NCBI RefSeq assembly: GCF_001792775.2
Contig: NZ_MLGE02000006.1
Span: 104,763-168,762, forward strand
Direction of reading: 5' to 3'
Length of the DNA stretch: 64,000 nucleotides
Source: Staphylococcus pseudintermedius
GTDB taxonomy: Bacteria; Bacillota; Bacilli; Staphylococcales; Staphylococcaceae
Made by a program: the position numbers and the translations under genes. Below are positions 37,377 through 45,925 of the stretch, one piece after another. The stretch's first letter is position 1. Every line of letters begins with the position of its first letter. The notes below the pieces were generated by a model, which was not told the DNA's origin, searched no databases, and worked only from the letters and a program-made list of their open reading frames with translations.

Positions 37377-38402
37377 TTGGAAGTGTTCAACTCAGTGAAA
37401 AAATTACTCTATCGTTGGTTCATCGATGGTCTCAGTTATATGACACTTGGGCTTTTCAGTTCACTCATTATCGGATTAATTATGCAAACGATTGGTAAGC
37501 AAACGTTATTCCCAAGCCTTCACTTAGAATTTTTAGTTGAAGTTGGAAAAGTTGCACAAAGTTTAACAGGGGCAGCGATTGGGGCGGCGATTGCATATGG
37601 TTTGAAAGGGAAACCGCTCGTGATTTTTGCTGCAGTCATTGTTGGTATGCTCGGTTATGAGACGTTTTCAGGTGGTGCAGTAGGGGCGTTTTTTGCAGTA
37701 CTTATCGCTGTGGAATTAAGTCAGCTTTATGCAGCCAAGACGAAAATTGATATCATTGTCACACCTCTACTGACATTAATGATAGGTGGTTTAGTGGCCA
37801 AATTTTTAGGTCCGGTGTTAAGTCAACTCATGTTAGAAATCGGAAAAGTGATAATGATTTCTACGGATCAACAACCTTTTGTGATGGGTATTCTTGTAGC
37901 AGTCATCTTTGGTTTATGTTTAACGGCACCGATTTCCAGTGCAGCACTGGCATTAATGTTAGATTTATCAGGATTAGCAGCCGGTGCAGCGACGATCGGT
38001 TGTGCTTGTCAAATGATTGGTTTTGCAGTGACGAGTTATAAAGAAAATGGCGTGAGTGGCATCATTTCAATTGGTCTCGGGACAAGTATGTTACAAGTGC
38101 CGAATATATTGTTAAAACCACTCATTATCGTGCCACCTACATTAGCGAGTGCTATTATCGCGCCAATCATGACGGTTCTCTTCCCAATGACGAACAATGC
38201 AGCAGGGGCAGGCATGGGAACGAGTGGCTTAGTCGGTCAAATTATGACGATCAATACGATGGGCGCGAGTTTGAATACGTGGCTACTCATTATGATGTTT
38301 CACTTTGTCCTACCTGCATTCGTCACATTTGTCATTTATCGTTTTATGATTAAACGTCAATGGCTTCATGTCGGGGAACAGAAAATACAACTGAATCAAT
38401 AG
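37377..38402 (+). CDS. Stand-alone PTS EIIC-type membrane protein
   Basis: A polytopic protein of about 335-341 residues related in pattern to those at 7775 and 27957. It has Gly/Ala-rich segments such as TAPISSAALALML, DLSGLAAGAATIGC and NNAAGAGMGTSGLVG. The start is unclear: TTG 37377, GTG 37383 and GTG 37395 are all in frame, with GGAAG before the last. Its upstream region is cut by the integrated plasmid only 43 bp away, so its promoter may be disturbed. No EIIA/EIIB gene is nearby. Confidence 0.68.
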   Translation: MEVFNSVKKLLYRWFIDGLSYMTLGLFSSLIIGLIMQTIGKQTLFPSLHLEFLVEVGKVAQSLTGAAIGAAIAYGLKGKPLVIFAAVIVGMLGYETFSGGAVGAFFAVLIAVELSQLYAAKTKIDIIVTPLLTLMIGGLVAKFLGPVLSQLMLEIGKVIMISTDQQPFVMGILVAVIFGLCLTAPISSAALALMLDLSGLAAGAATIGCACQMIGFAVTSYKENGVSGIISIGLGTSMLQVPNILLKPLIIVPPTLASAIIAPIMTVLFPMTNNAAGAGMGTSGLVGQIMTINTMGASLNTWLLIMMFHFVLPAFVTFVIYRFMIKRQWLHVGEQKIQLNQ

Positions 38403-38440
38403 TTATTAATTTTTTGTGAAAATTTGAACATAGGTATCTT

Positions 38441-38464
38441 TTTGAAGCGCTTTCTTGATACAAT
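38441..38464 (+). promoter_or_regulatory. cre site and -10 box of the anion symporter gene
   Basis: TTTGAAGCGCTTTCT matches 14 of 15 positions of the WTGNAANCGNWNNCW form of cre. TACAAT (38459-38464) lies just downstream, so CcpA would occlude the promoter. Confidence 0.55.
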
Positions 38465-38499
38465 ATAAGTAAAGAAATTCACAAAAGGGGGAGCCAAAA

Positions 38500-40032
38500 A
38501 TGGCAACTACTTCAGCTTCAAAGAAAAAAGAAGGGGCAACATTTAAGCCGTTATGGTTTATTTTAAGCTTTGTTGCATTAATTGTGGTGTTATTGATGCC
38601 AACACCTGCAAGTTTACCGTTAATGGGGAAAGCAGCATTAGCAATTTTGGCATTTGCAGTCATTTTATGGGTAACTGAAGCGGTGACTTATCCGGTATCT
38701 GCAACAATTATTGTCGGTCTCATCATACTCTTACTCGGATTTAGTCCAGTTCAAAATTTAACACAAGCATTAGGCAATCCTCAAAGTGGCGGTGCGGTGT
38801 TAAAAGGTGACGACTTATTCGGTACAGGAAATGCATTGAAGTTAGCCTTTAGTGGTTTTTCAACGAGTGCCGTCGCGTTAGTTGCTGCAGCATTGTTCTT
38901 AGCAACCGCGATGCAAGTGACAAACTTACATAAACGTTTGGCACTATTAGTATTATCGTTTGTCGGTAATAAAACGAAAAATATCGTTATCGGGGCGATT
39001 CTTGTTTCTATTATTTTAGCGTTTTTCGTACCGTCCGCTACAGCACGTGCTGGCGCTGTTGTACCGATTTTATTAGGTATGATTGCGGCGTTTGGGGCAA
39101 CGAAAAATAGTAAATTAGCTGCGTTACTCATCATTACAGCTGTACAAGCGGTATCGATTTGGAATATCGGGATTAAAACCGCTGCTGCTCAAAATATCGT
39201 AGCAATTAACTTTATTAATGATCAACTCGGTCATGACGTTTCATGGGGCGAATGGTTCTTATATGCCGCACCTTGGTCAATCATCATGTCTATCGTGCTT
39301 TATTTTGTTATGTTAAAAGTCATTCCACCTGAACAAGATGCCATTGAAGGTGGTACGGAGCTCGTTAAACAACAACTGGCAGAACTTGGTCCAGTTAAAC
39401 CAACAGAATGGCGCTTAATTATCATCTCATTATTATTACTCGTGTCTTGGTCAACTGAAAAAGTGTTACACCCAATCGATTCTTCATCTATCACATTAAT
39501 TGCATTGGCGATTATGTTAACGCCCAAAATTGGTGTCATGAATTGGAAAGAAGTCGAAAGCCGTATTCCATGGGGCACTATCATTGTATTCGGTGTCGGT
39601 ATTTCGTTAGGTAACGTCTTATTAAAAACGACAGCAGCACAATGGTTAAGTGACCAAACATTCGGTTTAATGGGTTTGAAAGGTATGCCGATTGTAGCAA
39701 CGATTGCATTAATTTCACTGTTTAACATTTTAATTCATTTAGGATTTGCAAGTGCGACAAGTTTAGCATCTGCATTAATTCCAGTCTTTATTTCATTAAC
39801 ATCCACATTAAGCCTAGGTGACAACGCCATTGGTTTCGTATTAATTCAACAATTCGTCATCAGTTTTGGATTCTTACTGCCGGTGAGTTCACCGCAAAGT
39901 ATGCTCGCTTATGGTACAGAAACATTTACTGTTAAAGACTTCTTAAAAGCGGGGATTCCGATTACGATCGTCGGTTACATTCTCGTTGTCATTATGAGTA
40001 TGACGTATTGGAAATGGTTAGGCTTACTATAA
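38500..40032 (+). CDS. DASS-family sodium:dicarboxylate/anion symporter
   Basis: A 510-residue membrane protein with about 12-14 hydrophobic segments. The SLC13-type motifs are LWVTEAVTYPVSAT near residue 55, FVPSATARAGAVVP near 170 and LLPVSSPQSMLAYG near 470. Relatives import succinate, malate, citrate or other dianions with sodium. A cytoplasmic N-terminal tail rich in Ser/Lys is present. AGGGGGAGCC precedes the ATG and a terminator follows. Glucose repression is likely from the cre site. Confidence 0.88.
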   Translation: MATTSASKKKEGATFKPLWFILSFVALIVVLLMPTPASLPLMGKAALAILAFAVILWVTEAVTYPVSATIIVGLIILLLGFSPVQNLTQALGNPQSGGAVLKGDDLFGTGNALKLAFSGFSTSAVALVAAALFLATAMQVTNLHKRLALLVLSFVGNKTKNIVIGAILVSIILAFFVPSATARAGAVVPILLGMIAAFGATKNSKLAALLIITAVQAVSIWNIGIKTAAAQNIVAINFINDQLGHDVSWGEWFLYAAPWSIIMSIVLYFVMLKVIPPEQDAIEGGTELVKQQLAELGPVKPTEWRLIIISLLLLVSWSTEKVLHPIDSSSITLIALAIMLTPKIGVMNWKEVESRIPWGTIIVFGVGISLGNVLLKTTAAQWLSDQTFGLMGLKGMPIVATIALISLFNILIHLGFASATSLASALIPVFISLTSTLSLGDNAIGFVLIQQFVISFGFLLPVSSPQSMLAYGTETFTVKDFLKAGIPITIVGYILVVIMSMTYWKWLGLL

Positions 40033-40049
40033 GAAGCAACACATGAGAG

Positions 40050-40087
40050 CAGCCAAGTATGGGATAACACTTCACTTGGCTGTTTTT
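40050..40087 (+). terminator. Terminator after anion symporter gene
   Basis: CAGCCAAGT / ACTTGGCTG stem followed by TTTTTATTT. Confidence 0.88.
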
Positions 40088-40137
40088 ATTTCATGCCGTC
40101 GGGGTGTAAATAAAAATGATTTAAAATGACAAAGAAT

Positions 40138-40155
40138 TTGTATTTATTTTCACAA
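40138..40155. promoter_or_regulatory. Candidate Rex box upstream of FNT channel gene
   Basis: TTGTATTTATTTTCACAA matches 14 of 18 Rex positions with one perfect half-site. In S. aureus nirC is a reported Rex target; binding here is inferred. Confidence 0.4.
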
Positions 40156-40247
40156 ACTTTATGACAATTGCAGTGAGATTCATGTAAAATGTAAGTGACA
40201 TTGTATGAATCATCAACAAGGTTGAATATTAAATTGGAGGTTGAACT

Positions 40248-41072
40248 ATGGGGATTCAAAAACCGACAAAAACAGTTTCGGATACGTATACATCACGAGA
40301 AACGGTACAAAGCATTATCCATTCCGTTGCGATGAAAGAAGTGATGCTGGATAAAGCGATGCCACGTTACATACTTAAATCGATGCTGTCAGGGTTTTTA
40401 CTCACGATTGTCACAGTGTTTATGCTCGCAATGAAGACGCAAATGGCTGGGGCGCTCCCTGGTGTTGTAAATTTAATGGGAGCGGCAGCGTTCAGTATTG
40501 CCTTAGTGTTTATCGTCTTAACACAAGCTGAACTATTGACGAGTAACTTTATGTATATGACAGTGGGTCTTTACTATCGTACGGTATCATTTGGCAAAAC
40601 GATGTGGTTATTTACTATTTGTTTTATCGGTAATATTTTAGGTGCATTTGTACTCTTTATATTGATGTATTTCACTAAAGTGATGACACCTGAAATGATT
40701 GCGGCATTAACGTCAACAGTCGACGCCAAAACAGTTGAATCGACATGGCAAGCGATATTAGTCAAAGCCATCTTCGCGAATTTCTTTATCAATATTGGGA
40801 TTTATGTCTCTATGCAATATAAAGAAGGCTTGTCAAAAACGTTTTTCATTGCGATTGGTGTCATTATTTTCGTGTTTATGGGTTATGAACACGTCGTTTA
40901 TAATGCAGGCTTATTCGTAGGGATGATCTTTTATAATTTTGATGCAACTTCTTGGTTAGGTGTTCTGAAAAATATCGTCTTCGCATTTATCGGTAACTAT
41001 ATCGGTGGGGGCATATTTGTCGGTCTGTTGTTTGCATATTTCAACGGCTCACGTCGCATTGAACAAAAATAA
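40248..41072 (+). CDS. nirC: Formate/nitrite transporter family channel (NirC-like)
   Basis: A 274-residue membrane protein with six hydrophobic segments and FNT signatures: QAELLTSNFMYMT near residue 87, FIGNILGAF near 125 and NFFINIGIYVSMQ near 180. FNT proteins form pentameric channels for formate or nitrite. Its position ahead of the siroheme/nitrite reductase operon supports nitrite traffic, while the pflBA genes in the window make formate possible as well. TTGGAGG precedes the ATG. It has its own terminator. Confidence 0.88.
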   Translation: MGIQKPTKTVSDTYTSRETVQSIIHSVAMKEVMLDKAMPRYILKSMLSGFLLTIVTVFMLAMKTQMAGALPGVVNLMGAAAFSIALVFIVLTQAELLTSNFMYMTVGLYYRTVSFGKTMWLFTICFIGNILGAFVLFILMYFTKVMTPEMIAALTSTVDAKTVESTWQAILVKAIFANFFINIGIYVSMQYKEGLSKTFFIAIGVIIFVFMGYEHVVYNAGLFVGMIFYNFDATSWLGVLKNIVFAFIGNYIGGGIFVGLLFAYFNGSRRIEQK

Positions 41073-41087
41073 ATAGAAAATAGCAAT

Positions 41088-41126
41088 AAAAGAGTTGGGG
41101 CCATCATTAAACCTCAGCTCTTTTTT
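41088..41126 (+). terminator. Terminator after FNT channel gene
   Basis: AAAAGAGTTGGGG / CCTCAGCTCTTTT stem (13 pairs including GU) and a T run. Confidence 0.88.
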
Positions 41127-41295
41127 GATATGAATATGTACCATACATGTGATCAATATGTTTAAACAAAATAATAAGCGCAGCATCGAACGGTACCTCT
41201 ATCCATATCGAACAAAGTGAGCAAAGTGTATTAATTTCTATACGATATAAAATTTGATAATCTAACTACATATGAATGTAAAGGGAGGCGACACT

Positions 41296-41853
41296 ATGTC
41301 TCAAGTTAACATTAGAATGGCTACTTTAGACGATGCAGAGGCCCTGCATAAACTGATGCATCGCGCATTTACACCTTTAAGAGAGGTCGGGATTGATTGG
41401 CCGTCCGTAAATGCGACATTAGAAATGATTCAAGACAATATTCAAAACAATGCTGCTTATGTGCTCGAAGTAGAGGGGAAAATTGTTTCAACCTTGTCGA
41501 TACGTTTTCCATGGGAGCCGAGTCAGCCAGTTTCTAAATATCCGTTTGTTTGGTGGTTTGCGACAGACCCCGATTATGGCGGTGTAGGCTATGGTAATCA
41601 AATGATGACGTATGTGGAAGAAACGATTTTACGTGATACATTAAAAGCGCCTGCTGTAGTATTAGGGACTTCAGCGCGCAAAATGAGTTGGCTAAAAGAT
41701 GTGTATGAACGTCGTGGTTATGAAACGTTCTTTTCATTTGAAGATGAAACAGGCGATGAAGGTGCAATGATGGTAAAGGTTTTAATTCCAGAACGTTATA
41801 ATAAAGATTTACTCGCGCCACCACCATGGGCGCAAGGTGAATCATCTTATTAG
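41296..41853 (+). CDS. GNAT-family N-acetyltransferase
   Basis: A 185-residue acetyl-CoA dependent acetyltransferase. The N-terminal half has the GNAT beta-strand pattern (VNIRMATLDDAEALHKLM). The acetyl-CoA loop is replaced by DPDYGGVGYGNQMM (about residues 93-106), a variant of the Q/RxxGxG/A motif. The substrate is unknown. ATG 41296 follows GGGAGG; a frame 24 bp longer starts before this site. It sits between two nitrite-related units but has separate terminators. Confidence 0.82.
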   Translation: MSQVNIRMATLDDAEALHKLMHRAFTPLREVGIDWPSVNATLEMIQDNIQNNAAYVLEVEGKIVSTLSIRFPWEPSQPVSKYPFVWWFATDPDYGGVGYGNQMMTYVEETILRDTLKAPAVVLGTSARKMSWLKDVYERRGYETFFSFEDETGDEGAMMVKVLIPERYNKDLLAPPPWAQGESSY

Positions 41854-41909
41854 TTGTAAAGTGAAAAGCATGTGCCGATAGATTCAGCGGTGACGATGTT
41901 GATAAGTGA

Positions 41910-41955
41910 TAGGGAATTCCCTCAAGATACAGGAGAGGGGATTCCCTATTTTTTT
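41910..41955 (+). terminator. Hairpin that is both terminator and paired NreC-like boxes
   Basis: AGGGAATTCCCTC (41911-41923) pairs with GAGGGGATTCCCT to give a 13-bp stem followed by seven T residues, ending the GNAT transcript. Each arm is also a TAGGGAATTCCCTA-type palindrome like those found upstream of narG and narT. Confidence 0.7.
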
Positions 41956-41961
41956 ATTTTT

Positions 41962-42003
41962 ATGTGAATTTTATCACATTAGATTTCGTTTTTCGTCTAC
42001 AAT
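41962..42003 (+). promoter_or_regulatory. nir operon promoter with Rex/ArcR-type box
   Basis: ATGTGAATTTTATCACAT contains a perfect TGTGA-N6-TCACA, centred about 40 bp before the start expected from the -10 box TACAAT (41998-42003). That distance suits a Crp-type activator; Rex repression is the alternative. Confidence 0.55.
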
Positions 42004-42021
42004 ACAACTGTAGGGGGTGAT

Positions 42022-42765
42022 GTGTTGCGTAAAGTAATTTTTGTTGTCCATGGGATGAGAAAAGGACAACTGAACGAAACATTGACACAATTTGTTGCAC
42101 AGTTATTTGAAGCGGAACAGATGGATTACGCGATGGCATTTTTGGAAAGTGAGACGGCGAGTTTGCCAACAGTGATTGAAGACCAAGTGACTCAAGGCGT
42201 GACAGAACTTTATTTAGTGCCATTGTTACTCTTTTCGGCATCACACTATTATGAAGATATTGCCGATAGTTTAGAAGGTTGGCGTCAACTGTATCCTCAA
42301 ACGACATTTTATTTGGCACAACCACTCGGTACACATCCAAAAATGAAAAATTGGGTGGCATCGCAAATCGCACGTTACCTAGATGAGATGGTGAAAGATA
42401 CAGCTGTTGTCGTGTTAGCGCATGGCAGTGCACGTTTTAATGAACCTGACATCGCATTAGAAACCATTGCGAACCAACTCTCAACAGCGACACGACCATG
42501 CTATCCGTGTATGGTCTACGGGAAGTTAAATTATGAAAAAATCTTAGCTGAACTTGCCCAACAATGGCCGAAACTACTGATTATTCCGTATTTCTTTTAT
42601 GATGGCTATTTAGTGCAGCGTACAAAGCAACGTATAGGCGCACTCGATTTACCGTGTGACGTCACTTTTACGACAGCAATTAATTTTCACCCGGTATTAA
42701 AAGAAGTGATTTTAAATCGACTTGAAGCATGCGGAGGCATGACACCATGTATCCTATCCAGCTAA
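42022..42765 (+). CDS. nirR: Sirohydrochlorin ferrochelatase (NirR/SirB, CbiX type)
   Basis: Inserts ferrous iron into sirohydrochlorin in the last step of siroheme synthesis. The 247-residue protein has two CbiX repeats; the first carries FVVHGMRKGQ with active-site His10, and the second VVLAHGSARFNEPD and PYFFYDGYL. It starts with GTG 42022 or TTG 42025 after AGGGGGTGAT; the TTG is better spaced. It is the first gene of the siroheme-nitrite reductase operon, and its end overlaps the next gene by 19 bp. Confidence 0.9.
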   Translation: MLRKVIFVVHGMRKGQLNETLTQFVAQLFEAEQMDYAMAFLESETASLPTVIEDQVTQGVTELYLVPLLLFSASHYYEDIADSLEGWRQLYPQTTFYLAQPLGTHPKMKNWVASQIARYLDEMVKDTAVVVLAHGSARFNEPDIALETIANQLSTATRPCYPCMVYGKLNYEKILAELAQQWPKLLIIPYFFYDGYLVQRTKQRIGALDLPCDVTFTTAINFHPVLKEVILNRLEACGGMTPCILSS

Positions 42766-43208
42766 ATCTAACACATAAATCAGTCGTCATCGTCGGTGGT
42801 GGAAACATTGCGTGGCGAAAATTCACAAAATTAAAAGATGAGGCGATGCAAATCAAAGTGGTGAGTCCTACTTTTAATGATGCCTTTTTGAATGAAACGT
42901 GGGGGACCCATATTCAGCTGATTCAAAAACGGTATGAACGCGGCGATCTGAATGGTGCTGATCTCATCATCATTGCGACTGATGACGCAGTAGTGAATCA
43001 ACAAGTCCGTGATGATGCAGCGTCGACGCAATGGGTGAATCATACAGGAGATCGTACACAATCGGATTTTTATAACAGTCTGGATATTGAACATCAAGGC
43101 ATGAAGATCAGTATCAGTTCAGAGGGGCAGTCAATTCAACATACAAAAGCTTATGCGGCGAAAATAAAGGCGTTTTTGGCGACGCTTGAGGAGGATAATG
43201 ATGAGTAA
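42747..43208 (+). CDS. Precorrin-2 dehydrogenase (SirC/Met8-type)
   Basis: NAD-dependent oxidation of precorrin-2 to sirohydrochlorin. The 153-residue protein begins with a Rossmann loop IVGGGNIAWRK (about residues 15-25) and contains DLIIIATDDAVVNQQV, typical of the CysG N-terminal domain. ATG 42747 follows CGGAGG and overlaps the ferrochelatase gene. It is shorter than the usual 200-residue Met8 proteins, lacking most of the C-terminal helical part. It overlaps nirB by 8 bp. Confidence 0.88.
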   Translation: MYPIQLNLTHKSVVIVGGGNIAWRKFTKLKDEAMQIKVVSPTFNDAFLNETWGTHIQLIQKRYERGDLNGADLIIIATDDAVVNQQVRDDAASTQWVNHTGDRTQSDFYNSLDIEHQGMKISISSEGQSIQHTKAYAAKIKAFLATLEEDNDE

Positions 43209-45606
43209 AACGAAATTATTAATGGTCGGCAACGGTATGGCGGGGGTACGTACGATTGAAGAAATTTTAGACCGCGACCCAGACCGTTTTGATATTACGA
43301 TTATCGGTAAAGAACCATATCCGAACTATAACCGAATTATGTTATCGAACATTTTACAAAATAAAATGACAGTAGAAGAAACGATTATGAACCCATACGA
43401 ATGGTATGAAGAGCGTCACATTCGTCTCATTACAGGAGATAAGGTAGTCAAAATTGATCGTGAAGCACAACAAGTTGAGACAGAACAAGGACAAGTCGTT
43501 GATTATGATCAAATGATTATTGCAACAGGTTCTGACGCGTTCATTTTACCCATTGATGGCTCACGTTTAGAAGGAGTGGTCGGTTTCAGAACGATTGATG
43601 ATACTGAAAAAATGTTAGAAGTTGCGAAAACGAAAAAGAAAGCAATTGTCATCGGTGGGGGCTTGTTAGGGCTAGAATGTGCACGAGGCTTAGTCGAACA
43701 AGGTATGGACGTGACGGTCGTACATTTAGCGGAATGGTTGATGGAAGTACAATTAGACCGTCGTGCAGGAGAATTGTTGAAAAAGGATCTAGAGAAACAA
43801 GGATTACGTTTTGAACTTCAAGCGAATACACAAGAGATTATTGGTGATAAACAAGTCGAAGGGATTCGTTTATCGGATGGTCGTGTACTTGATGCAGATA
43901 TGGTGGTCATGGCTGTCGGTATCCGTCCTGTTACGAAAGAAGCACGTGCAGCAGGGTTAGACATCGGTCGTGGTATTATCGTGGACGACTTTATGCAAAC
44001 GAGTGATCCGAAAATCTATGCGGTCGGTGAATGTGCGGAACATCGCTCAAAAGTATATGGTCTTGTTGCGCCTTTATACGAACAAGGCAAAGTGTTGGCA
44101 GACCATATTACAGGACGTCCAACTGAAGGGTATCAAGGTTCGACAACATTTACATCATTAAAAGTGTCAGGTTGTGACTTGTTCAGTGCGGGTCGCATTA
44201 CTGAAAATGACGATATCCGTGGCATTGAAATGTTTAACGGTATTGACAACATTTATAAAAAGGTATTCGTTCAAGATCATGCGATTGTCGGCGCGGTGCT
44301 TTATGGGGATACAGAAGAGGGTAACCGTTTCTACAATATGATGAAAAAAGGCGAAACGATTGATGATTATACGCTTGTGTCAATCTTGCATAAAGCAGGA
44401 GAAGTCGATGCGATGAACGTTGCAGAAATGGACGATGATGAAACGATTTGTGGTTGTAACGGTGTCTCAAAGGGTACAATTGTGAGTGCCATTCAAGAAC
44501 ATGATTTAACATCAGTTGCAGACGTGACACGTGTCACAAAAGCAGGGAACTCTTGTGGTAAATGTAAAGGCCAAATTGCAGAGTTGCTTGAACATACATT
44601 AGGTGATGACTTTGTCGCAAACGCACCGACTGGTATTTGTACATGTACAGACTTGTCACGCGACCAAATCGTGACACAAATTCGCGCAAAAGGGCTCAAA
44701 ACATCAAAAGAAGTTCGTCATGTGTTAGATTTCAAAAACAAAGGCGGTTGTCCAAAATGTCGTCCTGCCTTGAACTACTATTTAAATATGGTGTACCCAA
44801 CTGAACACGAAGATGAAAAAGCATCACGTTTTGCGAATGAACGCTACCATGCCAACATTCAAAAAGACGGTACATTCTCAGTTATTCCCCAAATGCGTGG
44901 GGGTGTGACAGATGCAGAGCAATTGATTCGTCTCGGTGAGGTGGCGAAACAATATGATGTCCCATTAGTGAAAGTCACGGGTTCTCAACGTATCGGCTTG
45001 TATGGGGTGAACAAAGAAGATTTGCCAGCAGTTTGGGAAGCACTCGGTATGCGTTCGGCTTCAGCATATGCGAAGAAAACACGTTCAGTGAAAAGCTGTG
45101 TAGGTAAAGAATTTTGTCGTTTTGGTACGCAATATACAACACGCCTAGGTATTCGTTTGGAAGCGACATTTGAATATATTGATACGCCACATAAATTTAA
45201 AATGGGTGTATCAGGTTGTCCGCGTAGCTGTGTCGAATCTGGTGTAAAAGATTTCGGTGTCATCGGTGTAGAAAATGGATTCCAAATATACGTCGGTGGA
45301 AATGGTGGTACAACTGTTGAAGTAGCTGAACATTTAACGACAGTACCAACAGAAGATGATGTGATTAAATTATGCGGTGCGTACATGCAATATTATCGTG
45401 AAACAGCAAACTATGCAGAACGTACAGCCCCATGGTTGAGACGTATAGGATTTGACCAAGTTAAAGCGGTGGTCCTTGATCCAGAAAAACAACAAGCATT
45501 ATATGACCGTATTATGATTGCGAAAGCTGCCGTCGATCAAGAACCATGGCATGACATTGTGGAAAATGAACGCAAGCAAAAAATATTTGAAGTTGAGAAG
45601 GTGTAA
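43201..45606 (+). CDS. nirB: Nitrite reductase [NAD(P)H], large subunit
   Basis: Cytoplasmic six-electron reduction of nitrite to ammonium with NADH. The 801-residue protein has FAD (MVGNGMAGVRTIEE) and NAD (VIGGGLLGLECARG) domains. A BFD-like [2Fe-2S] region (CGCNGVSKG, CGKCKGQ) follows, then a siroheme/[4Fe-4S] domain with ligands CVGKEFC and CPRSC. ATG 43201 is 6 nt from GAGGAGG; ATG 43198 is closer. Siroheme comes from the neighbouring genes. NirD follows after 4 bp. Confidence 0.97.
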   Translation: MSKTKLLMVGNGMAGVRTIEEILDRDPDRFDITIIGKEPYPNYNRIMLSNILQNKMTVEETIMNPYEWYEERHIRLITGDKVVKIDREAQQVETEQGQVVDYDQMIIATGSDAFILPIDGSRLEGVVGFRTIDDTEKMLEVAKTKKKAIVIGGGLLGLECARGLVEQGMDVTVVHLAEWLMEVQLDRRAGELLKKDLEKQGLRFELQANTQEIIGDKQVEGIRLSDGRVLDADMVVMAVGIRPVTKEARAAGLDIGRGIIVDDFMQTSDPKIYAVGECAEHRSKVYGLVAPLYEQGKVLADHITGRPTEGYQGSTTFTSLKVSGCDLFSAGRITENDDIRGIEMFNGIDNIYKKVFVQDHAIVGAVLYGDTEEGNRFYNMMKKGETIDDYTLVSILHKAGEVDAMNVAEMDDDETICGCNGVSKGTIVSAIQEHDLTSVADVTRVTKAGNSCGKCKGQIAELLEHTLGDDFVANAPTGICTCTDLSRDQIVTQIRAKGLKTSKEVRHVLDFKNKGGCPKCRPALNYYLNMVYPTEHEDEKASRFANERYHANIQKDGTFSVIPQMRGGVTDAEQLIRLGEVAKQYDVPLVKVTGSQRIGLYGVNKEDLPAVWEALGMRSASAYAKKTRSVKSCVGKEFCRFGTQYTTRLGIRLEATFEYIDTPHKFKMGVSGCPRSCVESGVKDFGVIGVENGFQIYVGGNGGTTVEVAEHLTTVPTEDDVIKLCGAYMQYYRETANYAERTAPWLRRIGFDQVKAVVLDPEKQQALYDRIMIAKAAVDQEPWHDIVENERKQKIFEVEKV

Positions 45607-45610
45607 GGCG

Positions 45611-45925
45611 ATGTTACAACAAAAAGTAAAAGTGGCGAAGTTAACAGATTTAGAACCATTAATCGGTAAAAAAGTCTATGTCGGTGAGACGCCTGTCGCA
45701 TTGTTTTTAACAGAAGATGGTGACATTAAAGCGATTCATAACGTGTGTCCGCATCAACAAGGTCCTTTATCTGAAGGCACAGTGAGCGAGCATTATGTAT
45801 TTTGTCCACTGCACGACCAAAAGATTGATTTAAACACGGGTGAAGTACAAGAGCCTGATGAAGGTTGTGTCGCGACATATCCTGTTGAAGTCGTGGATGG
45901 AGATATTTATATATGTCTCCCTTAA
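45611..45925 (+). CDS. nirD: Nitrite reductase, small subunit (Rieske-like)
   Basis: A 104-residue Rieske-fold subunit that completes NirBD. It keeps the full ligand set for a [2Fe-2S] cluster (CPHQQGPL and CPLHDQKID), which some NirD proteins have lost. ATG 45611 follows GAGAAGGTG by 7 nt; a longer frame inside nirB is not used. The next gene overlaps its end by 13 bp. Confidence 0.95.
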   Translation: MLQQKVKVAKLTDLEPLIGKKVYVGETPVALFLTEDGDIKAIHNVCPHQQGPLSEGTVSEHYVFCPLHDQKIDLNTGEVQEPDEGCVATYPVEVVDGDIYICLP

